Assembly (NCBI GenBank): GCA_013330925.1
Contig: DUHJ01000083.1
Coordinates: forward strand, 1-7,221
Length of the DNA: 7,221 nucleotides
Direction of reading: 5' to 3'
From: Candidatus Poseidoniaceae archaeon
GTDB taxonomy: Archaea; Thermoplasmatota; Poseidoniia; Poseidoniales; Poseidoniaceae
Under the pieces are notes generated by a model. That model searched no databases. It saw only the letters and a program-made list of their open reading frames with translations, and was not told where the DNA came from. A program made the translations under genes and the position numbers. Of the stretch, positions 1-6,758 are shown piece after piece (position 1 is the first letter of the stretch; every line of letters starts with the position of its first letter).

Positions 1-495
1 GAGGGCCGTCATTTCGGGGAAGGCGAGCGGCACCACCAGAAGCACGCAGGCCGCAAGCACGGCAAGGCTCCGGGTGGGTGCATCGGGGGTCAATTTTCCC
101 GCGAGGCCGAGCATGGCGTTGAGGATCACCGCCACGGCCGCCACGGCCAAGCCATGCAGGAGGGCGAGGTCCAGTTTTGCAAACGATGTCATGCCCACGG
201 CCAGGGCGGTCATCAGCAAGGCGGAGGGCAGGATGAAACAGCCCCATGCGACGAGCCCTCCAAGCCAACCGCGCTGCAAGACGCCGATGGCGAAGCACGT
301 CTGAGACGAAGACGGTCCTGGCAAGGATTGGCACAACGCAATGAGGTCGGCGAAGGTGGTGTCGTCCATCCATGCTTCTTCTTCGACGAAGCGCTCACGG
401 AAATGCGCCAAATGGGCGACAGGTCCGCCAAAGGCGATGCAACCCAAGCCGAGGAATTGACGGGCAAGTTGGCGCAGAGTCGGCGCCGCTTGCAT
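1..495 (-). CDS. chrA: Chromate transporter family (ChrA/CHR) permease, N-terminal part, runs off left edge
   Basis: Translating the minus strand from the ATG at 495 gives 165 residues with no stop up to base 1, so the 3' end is missing. Seen: LGCIAFGGPVAHLAHF (residues 17-32), then W42, then the LCQSLPGPSSSQ block (54-65), then a glycine-rich segment and WGCFILPSALLM (84-95). These match, in order, the FGGPxAH and LPGP signatures of the CHR family (Pfam Chromate_transp). Hydrophobic stretches at about 76-103, 109-131 and 143-160 are membrane segments. Characterised members export chromate, some in exchange for sulfate, across the cytoplasmic membrane; the substrate here is inferred from family only. 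The start at 495 is chosen because it leaves the usual short cytoplasmic lead of about 13 residues before the first helix. No good Shine-Dalgarno precedes it. An in-frame GTG at 543, just beyond the end of the upstream gene, is a less likely start. The gene lies 40 bases downstream of the MFS fusion gene on the same strand, suggesting an operon. Whether it is a one-domain or two-domain ChrA cannot be seen. Confidence 0.9.
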   Translation of the reverse strand, partial: MQAAPTLRQLARQFLGLGCIAFGGPVAHLAHFRERFVEEEAWMDDTTFADLIALCQSLPGPSSSQTCFAIGVLQRGWLGGLVAWGCFILPSALLMTALAVGMTSFAKLDLALLHGLAVAAVAVILNAMLGLAGKLTPDAPTRSLAVLAACVLLVVPLAFPEMTAL

Positions 496-535
496 GGAGG
501 TGGGAAGTCTTCCACGGTTTTTCGTCTGTCTATGG

Positions 536-2689
536 TCACGCACTCATGTTGAGCGGTCCGGGAGGTTCGATGACGCCCTCCATCGTTCCTTCGAGTTCAC
601 GTCGCGTCTGGTCAGGATCGATCCACAGCACGGCGAGGATGACCAAGGTCTGCAAGGCCGCGCCGATGAGGAAGAGCGTGGGGTAATCGAAGCGCTCGGC
701 GAGCGGCCCAGTGAGTTGGTAACCGATGATGGCGGAGAGGTTCATCATCGCCATGTAGCCGGTGAATTGGGTGCCGCCCACTTCGCCCCATGTGACCTTC
801 ATCATCAGCGAATAGATGTTGATCATCACCACCGACCAACCGAAATTCTTCAGCGACCACACGCCAACCATCCAGACGGTGCTGCCCCAGAGGTTGCCTG
901 AAACGCCCCACAGGGCCGTCACGAAGGCCGTGCCCAGTGCGGCGTAGATGATGATTTTCTTGCCGCCAAAGCGTCGCCCGAGCTGGCCACCGACGAGGTA
1001 GCCGAGCACCGTCAGGGCGAGGATCCAGCCGCCGTTGGTGGCGTTGAATCCGGCTTCCGTCCAGCCCAACTCGCGCACGAAGAGCAGCGGCAACACCGGG
1101 ATGAGCAGGAAGTGCAGGGACACGGTGAGGCTCAGCACGATGCTGAGGTAGGCCGAGCGCAGGCTGAGCGCGGTGCGGATCTTGGCGAAGATGTCCGCGA
1201 AGTTCTGGTTGGAGGCTTCAAGAAGTTCTTCTTGCGAGGCTTCCTTTGGCTTCGCATCCCATGGGAAACGCCGTTCTCCAGGGCGTTCAGTCATCAACAG
1301 CGGCGCGATCATTAATCCGGCCAAGATTGGAATTTGGAGCAGAATCGCGCCTTTCAGGCCGGTGAAGACGATGATGGTCCCAAGGCCTGCGCCACCGATG
1401 GCACCGCCCACCGTCTTGGAGGTGAACATGTACGAGTTGACCTTCTCGACCTCATGGGGCTGCAGCACGTCCACGGCGAGGGCGTCGGTGCTGACGTCCT
1501 GAAGCGACGTGAAGATGTTGTAGACGAGGAACATGAAGGCGATGGTGCGGACGTTGTTCGTTGGGTCGGGCACGAAGAGCATCGCACCGAGCATGAGCAT
1601 CATTCCGGTCTGGGCGAGCAGGATCCACGGCCGTCGCCGCCCATAGGCCGGAATTTGGTAGCGGTCGATGACCGGGCCCCAGAGGAACTTGACCGACCAA
1701 GGCAGGGTACCGAGGGTGAGCAGCAGCGCCAATTCGCTTGCACCGACGCCGCGCGCAGCCAGGAAGGTCACGAAGGTGACCGTGATGAAGCCCCACGGGA
1801 TGCCTTGAGCGACGTACAGGGCGCAGAGCGTGATGACGCGGGCCCGGTAACTGTCGGTCATGGTGACGCCTTCAGACGTGGACTCGCCCTCGAGCTCTTC
1901 CTCCTCTTCTTCGAGCACGAAGCGGAGCTGGAACCTGTCTTGGTGGCGGGTGACGAAAGCCACCAAGGCCACCATGGCGACGAAGACAGGAGCGAAGATC
2001 ACGCTTGGAATTGCGCCGGTGCCGACCGTCAACGCGCTGCTGCCTTCGTCGTCCACACCTGCGGGCGTGACGGTCAAGTCGATGACGAGCAGGCTGGCCA
2101 CGGTGGTGACCTCTTCGCCGTCGTCGCTGTGGCTGCATAGGGCGCTGTTGTGGGCCTGTGCGTCCACCAGCACGGTCAGGTCGAAGGCACCACGGGCCTC
2201 GTCGCCGAAGACAAAGCGGTCCAGCACCTCTTGTTCGGAGAGGTTGGTGGCGACGCCTGCGTCGAGGATGGCCTGGTCGTGCCAGGTGAGGTTGACCTCA
2301 TGCCCGCCGAAGCCGCTGTCGGAGGCTTCGAGGATCCACGCACCCTTGGTGGCGGTGCCTGACACGATGTCCGGCACGTTGGTTTCTAGTCCGGTGCACA
2401 GGCCTCCCGGCGTTTCATCGTCGGTCGGGTAACTCATGGCGAGCACGAGGCCCACGACATGACCACCGGCGTCCTCGATCTGCTGGTCGAGTTCGCCGTC
2501 TGTCACGGACCAGGTCACGGATTCATCGTCAGCATAGAACGCAGTTTTGGTTTCGAGTTCAACCGTGGTCCACGTGGCCTCGACCTCGTACGTTCCGACC
2601 CCCCCAAGCGTCTCTTCGGACGTGCTGAGGCAACCGGGGAGCATCAACAGAAGCATCATGAGGACAGCAACGTGGAACCGCACCCTCAT
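536..2689 (-). CDS. Lipobox-anchored extracellular domain fused to an AmpG/PAT-like MFS permease
   Basis: A 717-residue membrane protein (numbered from the ATG at 2689). Seen in order: a hydrophobic leader ending in the lipobox-like MLPGC (Cys20); a beta-rich acidic domain at about 21-224 with two cysteines (C98, C185) and two sequons (N133, N149); a single membrane helix at about 227-246; an acidic linker including six consecutive glutamates at 260-265; and a permease at about 285-690. Permease landmarks are LYVAQGIPWGF at its start, LPWSVKFLWGPVIDRY, GRRRPWILLAQ (350-360) and LQDVSTDALAVDVL (396-409). These resemble the AmpG muropeptide permease / PAT acetyl-CoA transporter / RhtX siderophore branch of the major facilitator superfamily. 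The topology is consistent: ectodomain outside, linker inside, N-terminus of the MFS inside. Archaea lack murein, so the AmpG substrate should not be assumed. The start at 2689 is preferred over the in-frame ATG at 2707 because AGAGG lies 7 bases upstream of it and the leader then has a usual length. The ectodomain itself is not a family I recognise. Confidence 0.88.
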   Translation of the reverse strand: MRVRFHVAVLMMLLLMLPGCLSTSEETLGGVGTYEVEATWTTVELETKTAFYADDESVTWSVTDGELDQQIEDAGGHVVGLVLAMSYPTDDETPGGLCTGLETNVPDIVSGTATKGAWILEASDSGFGGHEVNLTWHDQAILDAGVATNLSEQEVLDRFVFGDEARGAFDLTVLVDAQAHNSALCSHSDDGEEVTTVASLLVIDLTVTPAGVDDEGSSALTVGTGAIPSVIFAPVFVAMVALVAFVTRHQDRFQLRFVLEEEEEELEGESTSEGVTMTDSYRARVITLCALYVAQGIPWGFITVTFVTFLAARGVGASELALLLTLGTLPWSVKFLWGPVIDRYQIPAYGRRRPWILLAQTGMMLMLGAMLFVPDPTNNVRTIAFMFLVYNIFTSLQDVSTDALAVDVLQPHEVEKVNSYMFTSKTVGGAIGGAGLGTIIVFTGLKGAILLQIPILAGLMIAPLLMTERPGERRFPWDAKPKEASQEELLEASNQNFADIFAKIRTALSLRSAYLSIVLSLTVSLHFLLIPVLPLLFVRELGWTEAGFNATNGGWILALTVLGYLVGGQLGRRFGGKKIIIYAALGTAFVTALWGVSGNLWGSTVWMVGVWSLKNFGWSVVMINIYSLMMKVTWGEVGGTQFTGYMAMMNLSAIIGYQLTGPLAERFDYPTLFLIGAALQTLVILAVLWIDPDQTRRELEGTMEGVIEPPGPLNMSA

Positions 2690-2746
2690 GGTCGAGCCTC
2701 TGTGCATCTGGATTCAAACTTGCCGTGTCGGTACCTGAGGTGGTAA

Positions 2747-2762
2747 GGCTACATAATAACAC
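2747..2762. promoter_or_regulatory. TATA-like AT-rich core of a divergent promoter region
   Basis: The 110 bases between the divergent starts at 2689 (minus) and 2800 (plus) contain one AT-rich island in an otherwise GC-rich sequence. It reads ACATAATAAC at 2751-2760 on the plus strand and GTTATTATGT on the minus strand. On the plus strand it lies about 45 bases before the ATG, which would put initiation near 2780 by usual archaeal TATA spacing and leave a leader of about 20 bases. On the minus strand initiation would fall near 2729, about 40 bases before the chosen start. Neither copy is a strong match to the archaeal TATA consensus, so the exact boxes are uncertain. Confidence 0.35.
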
Positions 2763-2775
2763 ACGGAATGTTATT
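2755..2775. promoter_or_regulatory. Perfect 7-bp inverted repeat, candidate operator between divergent genes
   Basis: AATAACA at 2755-2761 and TGTTATT at 2769-2775 are exact reverse complements separated by 7 bases. The centre-to-centre distance of the two arms is 14 bases. The element overlaps the TATA-like island and lies between two divergent genes, where a dimeric helix-turn-helix regulator could control both directions. This is inferred from symmetry and position only. An alternative is that the symmetry simply reflects AT-rich promoter composition, with one TATA-like box per strand. Confidence 0.35.
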
Positions 2776-2799
2776 CACTGATGGTGCTGATGCAGTGCC

Positions 2800-5724
2800 A
2801 TGAACCCCCGAGCGAACGCGCTGGTGGCCGCCCTGCTGCTTTGCCTTGCGACCCTCCCGATGACCGCCAGTGCCCAAGTTGATTCCATCCAAAACGACTT
2901 CGCGTACGGCGTTGAGTACGACTGGTCCAACCTTGACGAGGACATCGATTCCCTTACCGGAATCAACCTCAACGAGATCCTCTCACGAACCATGCTGGCC
3001 GCCAGCGACGCAGGTCTGAACCTGACCGTGGCGCAACTCTCGACCGGTTCAAGCAACATCTTCGTCGAATCCGCCGAAGACCGCACGCCCACGACCATCG
3101 ACCTTGATGGCGACGTGCACGACGTGTGGATGCGCATGACCGACGTGACCATCCGTCATGCCGTGCTCTTCGATTCGGCCCTCATCACCGAGTGGATGGA
3201 CGCCTCAGGCGACGACCCTGCGGGCTTCGACGGTTACCTGAGCGTGGACTCGGAGAACGCCGTCGCCGTGGACGTCAACATGGTCGAGTACCTCGACGAC
3301 GACTACAACCTCTACGGCGTGGACATGGACTTCTCTTTGGCTTCCGAAGTCTCGGTGGAGTACATGATGGACGTTGGCGTTGAAGGTGGCGGCGAGGACT
3401 TCGGCTTCGCGGTGACCTTCGGAACCGCCTTCGACTTCGACGTTCCTTCGTCCAGCGCAGAGTGGCGCTTGGGCCATGAGACGCCGGTCTTGTCGGCGCT
3501 CTCGACCTACGAATCTGTTCACGCTGACTGCACCGATGACGCCTACATCACCACCAGCGGCACGGAGGCTGACATCGGCATCGAGTGCGGCATGATGGAC
3601 GGCGACTACACGGTCTCCACTGGATTCAGCGTTGACTTGGCCGACGTTCCAACCGAGAACTTTGGTCTCGATTCTGGATTGCTTGACCTGTCCATCTCAG
3701 ACCAAATCAGCACAAGCGGTTCGTTCGAAACCGACATGCAAGACGCCATCGGCGACGGCGATGACTCCGATGACGAATCAGAAGGCGTTGGCTTCGGCGG
3801 CGATGCCGATGCCAGCATCATCATCGAGGAAGGCGGCAGCGCAGTGGACGTCGTGTCCTGCAATTGTGGTACGGCCAACCCCATCATGTTCCTGATGCTC
3901 GCCACGATGCTCGCCGAAATCGGTGAGGCCTTCGCCGAAGACGCGGCCGAGGAACTGGGCGGCACCTTCGAAGATGAACTCAGCGAGGCCATTGAGGAGA
4001 TCAGCGAGGAATTCGGTGGTGACGATGGTGACGATGGTGATGACGGCATGGACGATCAACCGTTCTACTGCGACAACGGTGGTGTCATTGCGTCCTACGA
4101 CTCCTGGAGGATCGGGGACGGCGTGGACGATTGTGGCGACTGGTCCGATGAGACACCCAACGAGACCTACTTTGTGTGCAACGATTGGGGGCAGGGTCAC
4201 GAAGGCATTCCGCGGGATGCTGTGAACGACGGGAGCGAGGATTGCTCCGACTCCTCGGATGAAGGCGTCCTATGGATGGATTACGTCAGCGTTGGCGTCG
4301 GTACCTTCTACGCATGTGCGGACGGTGTAGGCGAAGTCTCGGAATGGAGCCTTGAGAACGGTTGGGACGATTGTGACGACGGTTCTGACGAACTTCCCGA
4401 CGCTGAAGGTGCGCTCGAACGCGTGACCATCGCTTCGGTAAACGCTGGTGGATTCAATGAGCAAGACGTCAACGACGACGACACGGACGACCACTGCTAC
4501 GTGGCCGAAGTGACCGTGACCGGTGACGACGGTTCCTCCTCCAACTATTTGCTGAAGGGCACAGGATGGGGCTTTGAAGGGACTGACATTGGAAACGTCG
4601 ACGACCTCACCTACCGTGCTTATTCGGTCACCGGAACCGTTCACCAATATGGCGTGCCGACCTCGGGTTGCTACGGTGCCTCGGTGGCTGAGATTCAGTC
4701 GACGGGCCTGGTGGCGTCCAGCCCAACGATCGAAAGCGATGGGGCTGTGAAGCGTCTCATCAGCCACGGAAGCATGTGGACCGATGACGACTGGCTTCAA
4801 GTCAGCGTTTCGTTTGATGCCGCATGGCAGGATGCAGACGACTACACCCTTGAGTTCGTGTTGCTGGATGAGATGGGCAACGTCGAGGCCGCAAGCCAGA
4901 TGAGCATCGCGCCAACAAGCGACGACAGTGTTTGGAGTCTACAAGATTCAATGTACCTCGCTGACGATTTGGATGCCGGTGAGTACTGCGGGACCTTCGA
5001 ACTCGTTGATGCGCAAGGCGTGACCGTGGACACCTACGAAAGCGAAGACTGCATGACCGTTGAGGAGATGCCAGAGTTCCTCCAAGAACTGCAGACCATC
5101 GGCGAAGCCTTTGGTGAGTCCACCTTCCAATCGACCTTGGAGGCCTTTGGTGAGAACCTTGAGGACCGCCTCGGTAGCATCACCGAGGACATCGCCTACA
5201 CCGACGCCAACTTCGCCATGCTGTGGAGCCCAACGCACCACACGGTCGTCGGCGTCGCCCTCGTGGTGTCGGACAACATGGACACGTGGTACACCCTCGT
5301 CGGGCCTGAAGTCGTCGAGATGTACGACGATGAGATCAATTACTCGCCCTCCACGCCACCTGCGACCATTGGCCTGACCTACTACATTGGCAGCGCCGCT
5401 GAGGAGGCGGCCGAGGTCGTCGAGGACGCCCAGTCGGTGGACGACATCGCGGACACCTCGGCGCACGCTGAGGGCATGGGTGACCTCGCTCAGGTGCTCG
5501 AAGACGCGGGCGTTGACCCCGCGGACGTGGGCATCGATGAAGAGGACACGCAGACCGACGGCAGCTCGGACGACGGTTCATCCGACGACGAGCCACCGGC
5601 CACCGCGGAGGAACTGATCGAAGACGGCGGCTTTGGCCTGCCTTCGATCTCCGGCCTCGCCACCGTTGCGGTGCTGGCCCTGGCCGGCATCGTTGCCGCC
5701 CAGCGCAACCGAGATGAGGAATGA
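2800..5724 (+). CDS. Large acidic secreted surface protein with two-cysteine LDLa-like repeats and C-terminal anchor
   Basis: A 974-residue exported protein of unknown function, very rich in Asp, Glu, Gly and Ser. Seen in order: a signal peptide (1-25) with a hydrophobic core and likely cleavage after ASA25; a beta-rich N-terminal region (about 27-310); an acidic linker (318-330); a CNC motif and hydrophobic patch (354-372); an amphipathic helical segment (374-405); a GDDGDDGDDG linker (407-416); three LDL-receptor-class-A-like calcium motifs (421-531); a beta domain with C566/C624; an Ig-like beta domain (about 655-755) with C730/C751; a second amphipathic segment (767-800); a further beta region (about 803-865); an acidic Ser/Asp stalk (about 908-935); and a C-terminal helix (about 952-967) followed by QRNRDEE. 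The mature part has 14 cysteines that fall into seven local pairs, and sequons at N74, N454 and N847, as expected outside the cell. The ATG at 2800 is the first in frame after a TGA at 2788. A GGTG at 2783 is only a weak ribosome site. The role is probably adhesion, surface coat or ligand binding, by inference. Confidence 0.85.
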   Translation: MNPRANALVAALLLCLATLPMTASAQVDSIQNDFAYGVEYDWSNLDEDIDSLTGINLNEILSRTMLAASDAGLNLTVAQLSTGSSNIFVESAEDRTPTTIDLDGDVHDVWMRMTDVTIRHAVLFDSALITEWMDASGDDPAGFDGYLSVDSENAVAVDVNMVEYLDDDYNLYGVDMDFSLASEVSVEYMMDVGVEGGGEDFGFAVTFGTAFDFDVPSSSAEWRLGHETPVLSALSTYESVHADCTDDAYITTSGTEADIGIECGMMDGDYTVSTGFSVDLADVPTENFGLDSGLLDLSISDQISTSGSFETDMQDAIGDGDDSDDESEGVGFGGDADASIIIEEGGSAVDVVSCNCGTANPIMFLMLATMLAEIGEAFAEDAAEELGGTFEDELSEAIEEISEEFGGDDGDDGDDGMDDQPFYCDNGGVIASYDSWRIGDGVDDCGDWSDETPNETYFVCNDWGQGHEGIPRDAVNDGSEDCSDSSDEGVLWMDYVSVGVGTFYACADGVGEVSEWSLENGWDDCDDGSDELPDAEGALERVTIASVNAGGFNEQDVNDDDTDDHCYVAEVTVTGDDGSSSNYLLKGTGWGFEGTDIGNVDDLTYRAYSVTGTVHQYGVPTSGCYGASVAEIQSTGLVASSPTIESDGAVKRLISHGSMWTDDDWLQVSVSFDAAWQDADDYTLEFVLLDEMGNVEAASQMSIAPTSDDSVWSLQDSMYLADDLDAGEYCGTFELVDAQGVTVDTYESEDCMTVEEMPEFLQELQTIGEAFGESTFQSTLEAFGENLEDRLGSITEDIAYTDANFAMLWSPTHHTVVGVALVVSDNMDTWYTLVGPEVVEMYDDEINYSPSTPPATIGLTYYIGSAAEEAAEVVEDAQSVDDIADTSAHAEGMGDLAQVLEDAGVDPADVGIDEEDTQTDGSSDDGSSDDEPPATAEELIEDGGFGLPSISGLATVAVLALAGIVAAQRNRDEE
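4018..4059 (+). repeat. Short tandem repeat encoding an Asp-Gly linker
   Basis: The nine-base unit GGTGACGAT occurs twice in tandem at 4018-4035, followed by degenerate copies. It encodes GDDGDDGDDGMDDQ at residues 407-420 of the surface protein, immediately before the first LDLa-like motif. The unit is in frame, so copy-number changes would lengthen or shorten a flexible acidic, possibly calcium-binding, linker without a frameshift. Confidence 0.6.
4060..4392 (+). repeat. Three LDL-receptor-class-A-like calcium motifs within the surface protein
   Basis: Three diverged protein repeats lie at residues 421-452, 457-488 and 503-531. Each has the pattern F/Y-x(1-2)-C, a Gly-rich turn, then an acidic DC-x-D-x-S-D-E ending. 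The canonical LDLa calcium ligands (D, then D four residues later, then D and E six and seven after that) are D440/D444/D450/E451 in repeat 1 and D477/D481/D487/E488 in repeat 2. Repeat 3 has N520/D524/D530/E531. Each repeat has two cysteines (424/445, 460/482, 506/525) instead of six. They sit at the positions of the canonical second and fifth cysteines, which bond to each other in known LDLa folds. Calcium binding is inferred from this alignment. Confidence 0.75.
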
Positions 5725-6641
5725 GCAAGACCTCGCCCCTCATGCGTGAGGGTGCATTGAGTCGCCTTGGCTCCCTGCGCCGTCACCCTGCGGTGGCGTT
5801 CGCACGGGCCAGCCTCGTGGTGCTGATCGCGCTGAACGCGGCGGTCTCGGTCTGGCTCATCGCGGAATTTGAGGGCCAATACACCGAGGGACCACCATCG
5901 CCGGCCCGATTCTACGCTTTGGCGGGGGTCGACGGCGAATACACGATGATCGACGTCAGCATCGAAAACAGCACGCGTTTGCTGGTGTACCAACTCATCC
6001 GTGACGACGTGGGTCCAGAAGATGACGTGGGTGGAGGCGCTGGAGGTGGCGATGACGGCTCCTCAGACGCACCAACATCCTCCGAACAAGATTCAGTCAA
6101 CCGGTTGGACCGGGCCAGAACGTGGATTCAGGTCACCGTTGGCCTCCTGATCTTGTTGGAGGTGCTGGTCACCTTCGTGGGCATCAGCGGTTGGTTCCGG
6201 GCCGCAGGCTTCCTTGCGGTCCTCGTGGCCTTCCTCGTGGTGCTTCCCCTCGCCTTCATCGGCGACAACCCCAACTTTGCCGACCCCGGCTCCACGCCAA
6301 ATTCTGCACCCGAGGAGGCCGGGCAGGCCGAAGACGACGATCAGGGCGCCTTTGTTCACGAGGAAACGGACTTCGGAATTGGGCTGCGGTACGGCGGCTT
6401 CGAGGTGTCCATGATGTATGCAGGCTACGACCTTGGCTTGGTCGAGGAGGACAACCGCTCAAGCGTGCGTGAAACGCCGCCTGAGCCGGGCACGAAGGAC
6501 GCGGCTTCGTACGTCAAGTTCGATTCCACGCTGTCCCTTCGGTTCGGACCTTCCGTCGTGCTCATCTTGGCGCTCCCCGTCTTCTGGTTGCTCGCGCCCT
6601 CCGGGCGCAAACGTGATGCTACCCTTGACGAGTCCGAGTGA
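5721..6641 (+). CDS. Four-helix membrane protein with two acidic extracellular loops, unknown family
   Basis: A 306-residue protein I do not recognise. Seen: a basic cytoplasmic N-terminus (R19-R21 region); membrane helices at about 27-49, 134-155, 158-181 and 277-293; and a short C-terminus starting SGRKR. The positive-inside pattern puts both ends in the cytoplasm and the two long loops (50-133 and 182-276) outside. Each loop combines a strand-like block (around 63-94; around 218-240) with a low-complexity acidic linker (GGGAGGGDDGSSD; EEAGQAEDDDQ). Sequons N83 and N245 fall in these outer loops, which agrees with the topology. The ATG overlaps the stop of the preceding gene as ATGA, so translation is probably coupled and the protein is likely a membrane partner of the large surface protein. 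A second in-frame ATG at 5742 is possible. No catalytic motif is evident, so enzyme or transporter roles are not supported. Confidence 0.8.
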   Translation: MSKTSPLMREGALSRLGSLRRHPAVAFARASLVVLIALNAAVSVWLIAEFEGQYTEGPPSPARFYALAGVDGEYTMIDVSIENSTRLLVYQLIRDDVGPEDDVGGGAGGGDDGSSDAPTSSEQDSVNRLDRARTWIQVTVGLLILLEVLVTFVGISGWFRAAGFLAVLVAFLVVLPLAFIGDNPNFADPGSTPNSAPEEAGQAEDDDQGAFVHEETDFGIGLRYGGFEVSMMYAGYDLGLVEEDNRSSVRETPPEPGTKDAASYVKFDSTLSLRFGPSVVLILALPVFWLLAPSGRKRDATLDESE

Positions 6642-6690
6642 CCGTTTACGCCTGTTTCCTGCCCACCGCGATTCCTGCAAGGGAGATCAT

Positions 6691-6703
6691 CGCCAAGGTG
6701 GCG
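6691..6703. terminator. Small hairpin between convergent genes, possible transcript-end element
   Basis: The 117 bases between the convergent stops (6641 and 6759) hold no open reading frame of note. CGCCA at 6691-6695 and TGGCG at 6699-6703 form a 5-bp stem with a 3-base loop, followed by AACACTTT. The stem is short and there is no real T-run; archaeal termination usually relies on T-rich tracts. It is therefore only a weak candidate for ending the plus-strand operon, and could be chance in GC-rich DNA. Confidence 0.2.
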
Positions 6704-6758
6704 AACACTTTGGGTTCTCGACGGTTGCTCCATCCACTCGGGACAGAAGAAGCGTTGC

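Noticed and set aside
154..552. Plus-strand open frame of 132 codons at the left edge, and a minus-strand frame at 213-539
   Set aside because: Both overlap the minus-strand ChrA frame ending at 495, which carries clear family motifs. Their products look like out-of-frame translation of GC-rich coding DNA.
1334..2140. Plus-strand open frame of 268 codons opposite the MFS gene
   Set aside because: It is rich in His, Asp, Glu and Arg with no recognisable domain, and lies wholly antisense to the well-supported permease. Long antisense frames are common in high-GC genes.
2800..2874. Lipoprotein reading of the 974-residue protein leader (Cys15)
   Set aside because: Cys15 lies inside the hydrophobic core as LLLCLA, lacking the small residue expected before a lipobox cysteine. 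A normal cleavage site (ASA25) follows.
4270..4800. Minus-strand open frame of 176 codons inside the surface protein gene
   Set aside because: Val/His/Arg-rich product with no domain signal, produced by the antisense of Asp/Gly/Ser codons.
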